Assembly: GCA_025362415.1 (NCBI GenBank)
Contig: JANYGM010000179.1
Span: 1-18,164 of the forward strand
DNA: 18,164 bases
Direction of reading: 5' to 3'
From: a bacterium
GTDB taxonomy: Bacteria > Bacteroidota > Bacteroidia > Cytophagales > Thermonemataceae
The notes beneath the pieces were generated by a model, which made no database searches, had not been told where the DNA came from, and saw nothing but the letters and a program-made list of their open reading frames with translations. Shown here in pieces: positions 1 to 6,935 of this stretch. Position 1 is the first letter of the stretch, and the number at the start of each line of letters is the position of its first letter. The position numbers and the translations under genes were made by a program.

Positions 1-80
1 GGTCTGACCTTCATTGCATTACGGTACAGACCATAATCTCTTTTTAAAACAGTGTACGGTAGCAAAACTTCAGTTAAGGT
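1..80. other. Non-coding edge, no gene seen
   Basis: Eighty bases lie beyond the stop codon of the nuclease-like gene. GGTCTG at 1-6 is repeated inverted as CAGACC at 27-32, but the 20-base spacer is not otherwise self-complementary and no T-run follows on the minus strand. I cannot call it a terminator. The edge of the window cuts whatever lies to the left. Confidence 0.4.
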
Positions 81-680
81 TTAAAATTCTGCAATAATAG
101 TTTGCCAAATACCCAATAAATCTTCTAAATCTTTGATGGTGTAGCGTTCTGTATCAATAATTACTTGTTGATTTTCTAATTTCATAAAAATCCATTCATA
201 ACCACTTGTTACAGTACCAAAAATTACAGGAACTTGTGTTTTATGTTTTTCATTGAAAAGCTGTGCTGCATACATTTCTGCAATACATTGTGGAGCAGCT
301 TCCATCAAATCTTTATCCTGTTTCGCCTCAACAACTGCTATAATAGGACTTTCTAAAAAAGGTGCTTGTGGCTTTGTAGAAATGAGAAAATCACAAAATC
401 CTCTTAGTCCCCTACTAGTATCTACATCTAATTTATATCCTGAAAATAAGGTTATTTTTAACACATTTTGCCTCTTTAATTCCAATAAAATAGGCATAAT
501 CAAAAGTTCTGACCTTGCTTTTTCCGTACTCATTGGCAAAGTTTTATTAAAAGCAAGCGTTTCTAAAATCCACGCTGTGGGCTTTAATTGTAATGTTTTT
601 TGGAATAATTGTGCTGTAGTAACAGATATTCCCAAGTCAGCTAAATCCTCAAAAACGTAATGTGAATAAGATTTTTTCAT
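81..680 (-). CDS. Small PD-(D/E)XK nuclease-like protein, function unknown
   Basis: The 199-residue product has the layout of a PD-(D/E)XK nuclease-fold protein. Glu58 lies in a helix (EKARSELL), Asp97 ends a strand (GFCDFLIS), Glu118-x-Lys120 lies in the next strand (IIAVVEAK), and Gln131 lies in the following helix (PQCIAEM). This Glu / Asp / Glu-x-Lys / Gln order is the classic metal-binding set. From memory, similar ~200-residue proteins are common in cyanobacteria and scattered in Bacteroidota and are uncharacterised; I could not check this. I use the ATG at 678-680 (MKKSYSHY). A longer reading would start at a TTG at 710, inside the upstream hairpin terminator, and is unlikely. The gene follows dxs on the same strand, separated by a strong terminator, so it probably has its own weak promoter or depends on read-through. 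No methylase or partner gene is adjacent, so it does not look like a restriction enzyme. Confidence 0.7.
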   Translation of the reverse strand: MKKSYSHYVFEDLADLGISVTTAQLFQKTLQLKPTAWILETLAFNKTLPMSTEKARSELLIMPILLELKRQNVLKITLFSGYKLDVDTSRGLRGFCDFLISTKPQAPFLESPIIAVVEAKQDKDLMEAAPQCIAEMYAAQLFNEKHKTQVPVIFGTVTSGYEWIFMKLENQQVIIDTERYTIKDLEDLLGIWQTIIAEF

Positions 681-694
681 TTTGTTTTTTAATG

Positions 695-728
695 TAAAAA
701 AACACTCCAAATCTAAGAGATTTGGAGT
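695..728 (-). terminator. Rho-independent terminator after dxs
   Basis: ACTCCAAATCT (704-714) and AGATTTGGAGT (718-728) are perfect reverse complements, giving an 11-bp stem with a 3-base loop. On the minus strand the stem is followed by G and seven T residues (695-702 read in reverse). It begins 7 bases after the dxs stop codon, in the right orientation to end dxs transcription. Its T-tract ends only 14 bases before the ATG of the nuclease-like gene. Confidence 0.88.
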
Positions 729-735
729 AAATTAA

Positions 736-2709
736 CTATAAATTCTGTAAAACCTTTAAATTGTTTTTAACATCATTTTTTATATTTCCCATCATTTTTT
801 GCACTTCTTTTGCAATATCTTCAGGTGCAAAACCACATTCGTGATGCAGTTCTAATTGTGTGCCGTGTTCCACAATGCGGTCAGGAATACCCAAACGCTT
901 GATTTGAGCCGTATAACCATTATCAACCATAAATTCTGCAATGGCTGTACCCAAACCACCCATTACACAACCATCTTCAATAGTAATCACCTTATCAAAT
1001 TTTTGGAAAATAGTATGAAGCATCTCCTCGTCCAAAGGCTTCACAAAGCGCATATCATAGTGTGCAACAGATATTTCAGACGAGTTTTTAGAGGTTTTAA
1101 GTAACTCCAAAGCCTCCGTAACATAGTTGCCAATATGCCCAATAGTAAGGATTGCAATATCTTCACCAGCTTTTACCAAACGCCCTTTTCCTATTTCCAT
1201 TCTTTCCAAAGTCGTTTTCCATTGTGGCATAGTTCCCTCACCACGCGGATAACGAATAGAAAAAGCACGTTTTCCATTTTCTTCTGCGTTGAGCATAGCC
1301 GTAAACATCATATTACGTAGTTCTTGCTCATTCATTGGTGCAGCTACAATCATATTAGGGATACAACGGAAATACGCCAAATCATACGCTCCGTGATGTG
1401 TAGGACCATCTGCACCTGAAAAACCGCCTCTATCCAAACAGAAAATCACAGGAAGTTCTTGTATAGCAACATCGTGAATGACTTGGTCATAAGCACGTTG
1501 CATAAAAGTTGAATAAATGTTGCAAAATGGAATAATACCTTGTGTAGCAAGTCCAGCAGCAAATGTAACGGCGTGTTGCTCGCAAATACCCACATCAAAT
1601 GCCCTATCAGGCATTTCTTTCATCATAATATTCAAAGATGAACCAGAAGGCATTGCAGGCGTGATACCCACAACTTTATCATTCATTTTAGCAAGTTCTA
1701 CAAGCGTATGCCCAAAAACATCTTGGTATTTTGGTGCTTGTGGAGTTTCATAAGTTTTTTTAAAAATCTCCCCTGTAACTTTGTCAAAAAGACCTGGTGC
1801 GTGCCATTTGGTTTGGTCTTTTTCAGCTAGTGCATAGCCTTTTCCCTTTGTAGTAACGCAATGCAGGATTTTTGGACCTGGAATTTTTTTCAAATCTTCC
1901 ATAATATCTGCCAAATGTTCTACATCGTGTCCATCAACTGGACCAAAATAACGTAAATTTAGGCTTTCAAACAAATTACTATGTTTAAGAAGTCCACTTT
2001 TTATTGCACCATCTATCTTAGAAAGCACTTCTTGGGCAGTTTTTCCAAATTTACTCATTTTGCCCAAAACTTTCCAAATTTCGTCTTTTACTTTGTTGTA
2101 AGTGCCAGACGTAGTAATATCAGTTAAATAATCTTTCAATGCACCCACATTTGGGTCAATAGACATACAATTATCATTCAAAATAATCAAAATATCACTA
2201 TCCAAAAAACCTGCATTATTCATACCTTCAAAAGCCATACCACCCGTAATAGCACCATCTCCAATGACTGCAATATGCCTTTTTTGCTTTTCTCCCTTGA
2301 TTTTGGAGGCAACCGCCATACCCAAAGCCGCAGAAATGGAAGTAGAAGAGTGTCCTACTCCAAAAGTATCAAAAATACTTTCTTTTCTTTTAGGAAAGCC
2401 TGAAATACCACCATAAAGACGGTTTGTATAGAAATTATCACGTCTTCCTGTGAGGATTTTGTGTCCGTAGGCTTGGTGTCCCACATCCCAAACGAGTTGG
2501 TCTTCTGGGGTGTTATATTTGTAGTGAAGTGCCACAGTAAGCTCTACAACGCCCAAACTTGCGCCAAAATGCCCACCATAAACGGAAACATTATCAACAA
2601 TAAACTGACGTAGTTCTGTGCAAACTTCAAAAAGTTGTGAACGGTCTAGTTTGCGTAAATCCGCAGGAGAATTGATTTGAGCAAGTAATTTGCCTGGTTG
2701 TATGTGCAT
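736..2709 (-). CDS. dxs: 1-deoxy-D-xylulose-5-phosphate synthase
   Basis: This enzyme condenses pyruvate with glyceraldehyde 3-phosphate, using thiamine diphosphate and Mg2+, as the first step of the MEP isoprenoid pathway in the cytosol. The 657-residue protein has the family's segments in order: His47 (YGGHFGAS), VWDVGHQAYGHKI at 73-85, GHSSTSISAALG at 119-130, the thiamine diphosphate motif GDGAITGG at 150-157 ending in Asn180 (ILNDN), and the transketolase pyrimidine-binding part with the catalytic Glu377 (GICEQHAVTFAAGLATQG). PRGEG and a C-terminal transketolase domain follow. Length fits the family (about 620-660). I choose the ATG at 2707-2709 (MHIQPGKLL). The longer reading from the ATG at 2850 adds 47 non-conserved residues, runs through a perfect hairpin and starts upstream of the best promoter match. 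It lies downstream of the patatin-like gene and ends at a strong terminator, so it can form its own transcript. Confidence 0.97.
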   Translation of the reverse strand: MHIQPGKLLAQINSPADLRKLDRSQLFEVCTELRQFIVDNVSVYGGHFGASLGVVELTVALHYKYNTPEDQLVWDVGHQAYGHKILTGRRDNFYTNRLYGGISGFPKRKESIFDTFGVGHSSTSISAALGMAVASKIKGEKQKRHIAVIGDGAITGGMAFEGMNNAGFLDSDILIILNDNCMSIDPNVGALKDYLTDITTSGTYNKVKDEIWKVLGKMSKFGKTAQEVLSKIDGAIKSGLLKHSNLFESLNLRYFGPVDGHDVEHLADIMEDLKKIPGPKILHCVTTKGKGYALAEKDQTKWHAPGLFDKVTGEIFKKTYETPQAPKYQDVFGHTLVELAKMNDKVVGITPAMPSGSSLNIMMKEMPDRAFDVGICEQHAVTFAAGLATQGIIPFCNIYSTFMQRAYDQVIHDVAIQELPVIFCLDRGGFSGADGPTHHGAYDLAYFRCIPNMIVAAPMNEQELRNMMFTAMLNAEENGKRAFSIRYPRGEGTMPQWKTTLERMEIGKGRLVKAGEDIAILTIGHIGNYVTEALELLKTSKNSSEISVAHYDMRFVKPLDEEMLHTIFQKFDKVITIEDGCVMGGLGTAIAEFMVDNGYTAQIKRLGIPDRIVEHGTQLELHHECGFAPEDIAKEVQKMMGNIKNDVKNNLKVLQNL

Positions 2710-2738
2710 AAATCTATATTGGAAAACGGTATTAGTTA

Positions 2739-2773
2739 TTCTAAAACAATTCAAAAACGGAATTGTTTTAGAA
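2739..2773 (-). promoter_or_regulatory. Perfect 13-bp hairpin in the dxs leader
   Basis: TTCTAAAACAATT (2739-2751) and AATTGTTTTAGAA (2761-2773) are exact reverse complements around a 9-base loop. It lies 30 bases upstream of the chosen dxs start and just downstream of the proposed dxs promoter, so it would sit near the 5' end of the dxs mRNA. No T-run follows on the minus strand, so it is not a standard terminator for the patatin-like gene. A protein operator or an mRNA 5'-end stabiliser are both possible; the sequence does not decide. Confidence 0.6.
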
Positions 2774-2787
2774 ATATTTGTGCCTTG

Positions 2788-2819
2788 CAAAAATACAGAA
2801 AATTTAAGAAAGTACGAAA
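2788..2819 (-). promoter_or_regulatory. Candidate dxs promoter
   Basis: On the minus strand TATTTTTG (2788-2795) matches the Bacteroidota -7 box TAnnTTTG. TTTC (2816-2819), one base off the TTTG -33 box, lies 20 bases upstream. Transcription would start near 2781, giving a leader of about 70 bases that contains the 2739-2773 hairpin. AT-rich DNA makes chance matches common. Confidence 0.4.
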
Positions 2820-2893
2820 TTTTGCAACAAAATATATCAACAAAAATCATTCCATTTGTATTTATTTGTGCATCTGTAGCAAAAATTGTATTT

Positions 2894-3655
2894 TTATACT
2901 AATTTCAAAATTTCGGGCATAAGGCGTTTGGCTTCATCATAACCATATTGGTAAATTTGTTTTGCTGCTGCAAAATCAAATAAATTGTGTTTTGTGGTTT
3001 CACTTGGTTCTATGATGATATGGCATTTTTTGAGGTTATGGGAGGCATTTGTCCACATTACGAGGTCAAAAGAGCGTTCTGCAATGGTTTTTAAGTTCCA
3101 ATTTTCTTTACTCAAAATATTATTCCCATTGACATTTACACCAATAATCACTTCTGAAATATCCAAAAGAGGTTCAACTGGCAGGTTATTGAGAAGTCCG
3201 CCATCAACATAAGTGTATTTTCCAATTTCTATAGGCTTGAAAATCAATGGAATGCAGGCAGATGCTAGTATAATTTGGTAAAGTTCTCCAATGCTATGAA
3301 TTTCCGCTTGCCCAGTATTGAGGTTAGAAATAGCTACAAATAGTTTTTTCTCTAAATCTTCAAATCTTGTGGCAGAAATGTACTTTTTGAGCATTTTTTT
3401 GAGGTATTTGAGTTCTGTAAGTCCGTCCCAAGGCACGCCAAAAGTAAAAAGTTTGTAGATTTTTGTTTCCAGAAGTGCCTCCATCATTCTTTCAGTAGAA
3501 AGCCCGTCAGCATACATTGCACCAACAATAGCTCCCATACTTGCACCAGAAACATAATCAGGACGAATATTCTCCTGCTCCAACGCTTTTAAAACGCCAA
3601 TATGCGCTATTCCACGTGCTCCACCACCAGCAAGGCAAATACCAATTTTTTTCAT
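2894..3655 (-). CDS. Patatin-like phospholipase (RssA/YchK type)
   Basis: This 253-residue predicted serine lipid hydrolase has a Ser-Asp dyad. The oxyanion-hole glycine motif GGGARG is at residues 10-15, the nucleophile elbow GASMG at 37-41 with Ser39, and the catalytic Asp151 lies in the DGG motif (YVDGGLLNNLPVEPL). ASACIP at 131-136 is also typical. The N-terminus starts directly in the first strand (MKKIGICLAGGG) without a signal peptide, so it is probably cytosolic, and the length is that of the minimal single-domain bacterial form. The ATG at 3653-3655 places the first strand correctly. It lies 78 bases downstream of the DUF721 gene and upstream of dxs, all on one strand; no pathway link is evident. 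Substrate is unknown. Confidence 0.93.
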   Translation of the reverse strand: MKKIGICLAGGGARGIAHIGVLKALEQENIRPDYVSGASMGAIVGAMYADGLSTERMMEALLETKIYKLFTFGVPWDGLTELKYLKKMLKKYISATRFEDLEKKLFVAISNLNTGQAEIHSIGELYQIILASACIPLIFKPIEIGKYTYVDGGLLNNLPVEPLLDISEVIIGVNVNGNNILSKENWNLKTIAERSFDLVMWTNASHNLKKCHIIIEPSETTKHNLFDFAAAKQIYQYGYDEAKRLMPEILKLV

Positions 3656-3733
3656 TTGTTGTTGCTTATAAATAATATCCTTTACGACATTGATAATTGG
3701 TTTTTTAATACACTATTCACACTATTGTATTTT

Positions 3734-4045
3734 CTATAAAAATATAATATGGTCTATCATTTTCTCACCGCAATCTTGCTCAAAATTGGCTAAAATCTTT
3801 GTTTTTGACATAGAAAGCTCATTTTTGAGTACGGCAGAGGTAAGTTTTACAAACAATGTACCGTTTTTTATATATAATTCTGATGTTCTATTGGCAACCG
3901 CTACGCCCATAATACGCTCCCAAGATGCTGTAATATTGGTTTCATTGAATTTTCCACGTATTTTGTAGGCATCTAAAAGCGCATTGATAGCTTCTTTTAT
4001 GGTACTTGTACTAGATTTTCTTGATGTTTCACTAAGGATTTTCAT
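3734..4045 (-). CDS. DUF721 / DciA-like protein
   Basis: The 103-residue protein carries the DUF721 pattern: a helical N-terminal part (IKEAINALLDAYKIRGKFNE), then the conserved W-x-x-I-MG motif at 42-47 (ASWERIMG), VANRTSELYIKNGTLFV, and the LKNELSMSKTKIL helix. DUF721 includes DciA, the ancestral loader or operator of the replicative helicase DnaB in many bacteria. Extending that role to this short Bacteroidota form is inference. The gene sits 88 bases downstream of the yfhO-like gene, with a palindromic repeat between them. Confidence 0.8.
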   Translation of the reverse strand: MKILSETSRKSSTSTIKEAINALLDAYKIRGKFNETNITASWERIMGVAVANRTSELYIKNGTLFVKLTSAVLKNELSMSKTKILANFEQDCGEKMIDHIIFL

Positions 4046-4064
4046 TGGTAATAATTTTTAATTG

Positions 4065-4107
4065 TAGCCCCTAAATCCCTAGTGCAGCACAAGGGAACTT
4101 TTAATAC
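4065..4107 (+). repeat. CCCC-GGGG palindromic repeat, expanded-tip copy
   Basis: This copy begins TAGCCCCTAAATCCCT and ends AAGGGAACTTTTAATACA, as in the other copies. The usual AAA tip is replaced by a longer symmetric tip in which GTGC and GCAC pair inside CCCT and AGGG. It lies between the yfhO-like and DUF721 genes and points opposite to both, tail to tail with the copy at the yfhO 3' end. Confidence 0.75.
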
Positions 4108-4129
4108 ATTTGTTACTTCTATGATATGT

Positions 4130-4170
4130 ATTTTTATTGCTCCCCTTTGGGGTTGGGGGCTTTGTTTTTA
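4130..4170 (-). repeat. CCCC-GGGG palindromic repeat forming the yfhO 3' end
   Basis: On the minus strand it reads AAAGCCCCCAACCCC then AAAGGGGAGC and an AATACAT-like tail. The first part encodes the last residues of the YfhO-like protein (APNPKGEQ), and the stop codon lies directly after the GGGG arm. It has the same orientation relative to the gene as the copies at 11332, 12373 and 12948, and can fold into a CCCC/GGGG hairpin that may act in transcript ending. Confidence 0.75.
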
Positions 4171-6737
4171 TTTTTCTTAAAATACAAAAATAGTGCCACT
4201 AAAGTCATTAAAACCATTATTATTGAGCTTATCAGTGCTATGGTTTCTCCTATTTTGTAGCCTTTTGATATAAATTTAAACTCTATTTTGTGGTTTCCTG
4301 TGGGTACAACGCAAGCACGCAACACATAGTTTGCACGCATGTAAGGTACTTCTTTTCCATCAATAAAACAAATCCATTCTGAAACACTTTCTTTATAATA
4401 AATTTCTGAAAAAATTGCTAATTGTGGCGTTTTAGCTGATGTTTCATAAGTCATTAGATCAGGTTTTGGGTCTTTGAGCTTGATAGTTGCCGTAGAATCA
4501 AATTGAATAGTATTGGGAGCAAGATTAGTCAAATCTTTTTCAAATTTTTTATCAATAAAAGCTATTTTGAGTGCATCAAATCCTTTTAATGCCCTAAACT
4601 CTTCATCAGCATTTGCGACAATTTTATAAGTAGGAACAAACCACGCATTACCTGCTGCTTGTGGATTGGTGATAGCTACAAGTTGTTTTTTGTCGTTTTC
4701 TTGAATAACATATTTAGTGTTTAGCATATTCCAAACGCCCATATTATTGTTGTTGATATGCCCTTCTATAAGCTCTTGATAGCGTTTTAGCTTTGCTGCG
4801 TGATAGCCACCAATAGATAAATGATAAAAAGAAGTTTCTGCATCTTGGAATGGGCTAGTAGCCATATTTAATACCCTAAAATTAGTTTTATCTTTCAGAA
4901 TTTGCTCATCTGCGCTGGTAAGTGCCATTTCTGCTACTTCTTCTTTGGGTACAAAACTTGCGTTATTTACATAGCGTTTGTCCACTATCCACAAATCAAT
5001 TAACATAAAAAAAGAAAGAGAAATCATCAAAACAGTAAAATTAACATATTTTTTGAGATATACCCAAACCAGAGTAGCCGCAACAGATATAAAGAAAACA
5101 GTTCTAAAAGCATCTGTACGCAATAAGCTTAGTCTATCTTCACGAATGGCACGCATTATTTCGCTTGCAAAACTCATATCACCTACCATTTTTTGAAGTT
5201 GTTGCTGAAAACTTGCATCATTTTTTGAAGTAAAGTCAAAAAACATACCCCCTAAAACTGCAAAAACTAATGCTAAACCACCTGTGGCAAGAAAAGCATA
5301 CAATAGTTTTTTAATAATTGGTTCTGAAACCACCCCCAACCCCTCCTTAGAAAGTAGGGGAGTTAGTTCTTCTGGTTTTAAGGCAGGATTATGAAGGATT
5401 GTTTTATTCATATTAGCCAATTCTTCTAGACCTAAAACAGCCAAAACAACAAGGAAAATACTTGCCACGGAGAGTGTCATTGTAACTGCTCTAAACTTAT
5501 TGAAAAGTGGCAAATAATCAAAAAACAAATCATTGAGGAAAAAATTGTGTCCCCACGCAATTCCCAAAAATATACCAAAACTACCCAAAGCCCACCATTT
5601 GAGCTTATTTTGGGAAATCATAAATCCAAAAACTGCCAAAAACACCAAAATTGCACCCATATAGGCAGGTCCGCCTGTGCCTGGTTGCTCACCCCAGTAT
5701 GCAGGAGCATAACCACTAACAAACCCTTCAGCCCGCTCATCAGGGGTACCTTTTGCAGTGAGTATTTTAAAAGTATTAGAATTTTTTGGAAGTGCGCCAC
5801 CAGATGCCCCACCCATAAAATTAGGGATAAAAAGGTTGAAAGTTTCCAAAATTCCGTAACTCCATTTAAAAGCATATTCTTTGTCTAAACCATCTCTTGG
5901 TACTATTTCTTTACTTTTTTTGGTTTCAGGATTTAGAACGTATTGCGCCTCATCTGACAAGTCAGATTTGCCCCTAATAGTTTCTCGTGAGTATCCGTAA
6001 GTTGTCCAGTAACGTGATGCGTGTGTGCCAAGACTAAGTAAACCAGCACCAAAAACAATAGCCGTAGCCACAAAAAACTGTTTTAATTGTTTGGTTTTCA
6101 AGGCTTCTACAAAAAATATTATGCCAAAAATCAAAAAAGAAAAAAGCAAGTAATAAGTAATTTGCACAAAATTACTGAATTGATGAATACCCGCAAAAAG
6201 TGCCACGAGCACGCCACCAAGCAAATATTTTCCTCTAAAAGTCATTATAACAGCCGCCAAAAATGGTGGTGCAGTAGCCACTGCAAGTACCTTAGACATG
6301 TGCCCAGCACCAATATTTATAATATTATAAGCACCAAAAGCATAAGCTATTGCACCTAAAAATGCTACCACAGGGCGCATACCCAATAGACACAATGCAA
6401 TATAACAACATATCAAGTAGAAAAATACATAATTAGCAGGTTCTGGTAGTGTTTTCATTATCAAACGCCCCAGATGTAATGTTATACTATTGGGATAATC
6501 CATTACAATCATATATGCGGGCATTCCTGAAAAAGCAGACGGCGACCATAAAGGAAGTTCTCCTGTTGATTTGCGGTATTCTACATTATATTTTGCTATT
6601 GATTTTGCCTGAACTACATCATGTTGTTTAAGGTTTTTCCCGCTTAAAACTGGTGACATATATGCTAACGCAATAATTAAACTAAGTATAACCACAATGA
6701 TATGTGGAAGGATATTTTTTAGGAAATTTGGATTCAT
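4134..6737 (-). CDS. YfhO-family multi-pass membrane protein
   Basis: This is a large inner-membrane protein (867 residues) with a first membrane segment at about 11-30, many further segments, a C-terminal extracytoplasmic domain and a last membrane segment near 826-850 followed by a lysine-rich tail. The first loop has QHD (residues 38-40) and then PLWSPSAFSGMPAY, typical of YfhO proteins, which resemble GT-C glycosyltransferases with an acidic residue in that loop. FIPNFMGGASGG and YWGEQPGTGGPAYMG are also characteristic of the Bacteroidota branch. In Bacillus, YfhO acts in teichoic or lipid-linked sugar modification; the substrate here is unknown. Two repeat-derived pieces are embedded: residues about 458-471 (TPLLSKEGLGVV) and the last dozen residues. 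The gene starts at the ATG at 6735-6737, divergent from the glycosyltransferase-like gene. Confidence 0.88.
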   Translation of the reverse strand: MNPNFLKNILPHIIVVILSLIIALAYMSPVLSGKNLKQHDVVQAKSIAKYNVEYRKSTGELPLWSPSAFSGMPAYMIVMDYPNSITLHLGRLIMKTLPEPANYVFFYLICCYIALCLLGMRPVVAFLGAIAYAFGAYNIINIGAGHMSKVLAVATAPPFLAAVIMTFRGKYLLGGVLVALFAGIHQFSNFVQITYYLLFSFLIFGIIFFVEALKTKQLKQFFVATAIVFGAGLLSLGTHASRYWTTYGYSRETIRGKSDLSDEAQYVLNPETKKSKEIVPRDGLDKEYAFKWSYGILETFNLFIPNFMGGASGGALPKNSNTFKILTAKGTPDERAEGFVSGYAPAYWGEQPGTGGPAYMGAILVFLAVFGFMISQNKLKWWALGSFGIFLGIAWGHNFFLNDLFFDYLPLFNKFRAVTMTLSVASIFLVVLAVLGLEELANMNKTILHNPALKPEELTPLLSKEGLGVVSEPIIKKLLYAFLATGGLALVFAVLGGMFFDFTSKNDASFQQQLQKMVGDMSFASEIMRAIREDRLSLLRTDAFRTVFFISVAATLVWVYLKKYVNFTVLMISLSFFMLIDLWIVDKRYVNNASFVPKEEVAEMALTSADEQILKDKTNFRVLNMATSPFQDAETSFYHLSIGGYHAAKLKRYQELIEGHINNNNMGVWNMLNTKYVIQENDKKQLVAITNPQAAGNAWFVPTYKIVANADEEFRALKGFDALKIAFIDKKFEKDLTNLAPNTIQFDSTATIKLKDPKPDLMTYETSAKTPQLAIFSEIYYKESVSEWICFIDGKEVPYMRANYVLRACVVPTGNHKIEFKFISKGYKIGETIALISSIIMVLMTLVALFLYFKKNKNKAPNPKGEQ
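5327..5366. repeat. In-frame repeat insertion in yfhO (half copy)
   Basis: AAACCACCCCCAACCCCTCC followed by TTAGAAAGTAGGGGAGTT matches the left half of the longer element inside the methyltransferase gene at 8777 almost base for base. Read on the minus strand it encodes TPLLSKEGLGVV within a loop between membrane segments of the YfhO-like protein, without breaking the frame. Confidence 0.85.
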
Positions 6738-6759
6738 AAATTAAGGATATATTAGATTG

Positions 6760-6793
6760 CAAAGTAAGTAAAAATTTAGGTAAATTGTGCAAA
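6760..6793 (-). promoter_or_regulatory. Candidate promoter of the yfhO-like gene
   Basis: On the minus strand TTTG (6790-6793) is followed after 22 bases by TTACTTTG (6760-6767), one mismatch from TAnnTTTG. The leader to the ATG at 6737 would be under 25 bases. Confidence 0.35.
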
Positions 6794-6890
6794 TTTTTTA
6801 ATTCTTAGCAGTTAACGAGGTATACACATAAATAAATATATGTACTACGTCCAAAAACAAAAGCTATATTTTATCAATTTCCTATTTTTT

Positions 6891-6918
6891 TTGTTAAGTT
6901 TGTGGTGCAATAACCTTT
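6891..6918 (+). promoter_or_regulatory. Candidate promoter of the glycosyltransferase-like gene
   Basis: TTG (6891-6893) is followed after 17 bases by TAACCTTT (6911-6918), a partial match to TAnnTTTG, about 18 bases before the ATG at 6936. The 198-base divergent spacer 6738-6935 otherwise shows only AT-rich sequence with a weak imperfect palindrome near 6822-6845. Confidence 0.3.
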
Positions 6919-6935
6919 AAATAATAATAAAAATA

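Noticed and set aside
678..710. TTG start at 710 for the nuclease-like gene
   Set aside because: It lies inside the stem of the dxs terminator; the ATG at 680 begins a natural N-terminus.
2707..2850. Longer dxs start at the ATG at 2850
   Set aside because: The 47 added residues do not resemble DXS, run through a perfect hairpin and lie upstream of the best promoter match.
2710..2893. Thiamine riboswitch before dxs
   Set aside because: Considered because DXS uses thiamine diphosphate, but the conserved CUGAGA and related blocks are absent; only a simple hairpin is present.
5547..5888. Frames on both strands overlapping yfhO in other phases
   Set aside because: They are out of phase with a long conserved membrane protein and show no family features.
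6822..6845. Imperfect palindrome TACACATA / TATATGTA as an operator
   Set aside because: One mismatch in 8 bp in very AT-rich sequence is expected by chance.
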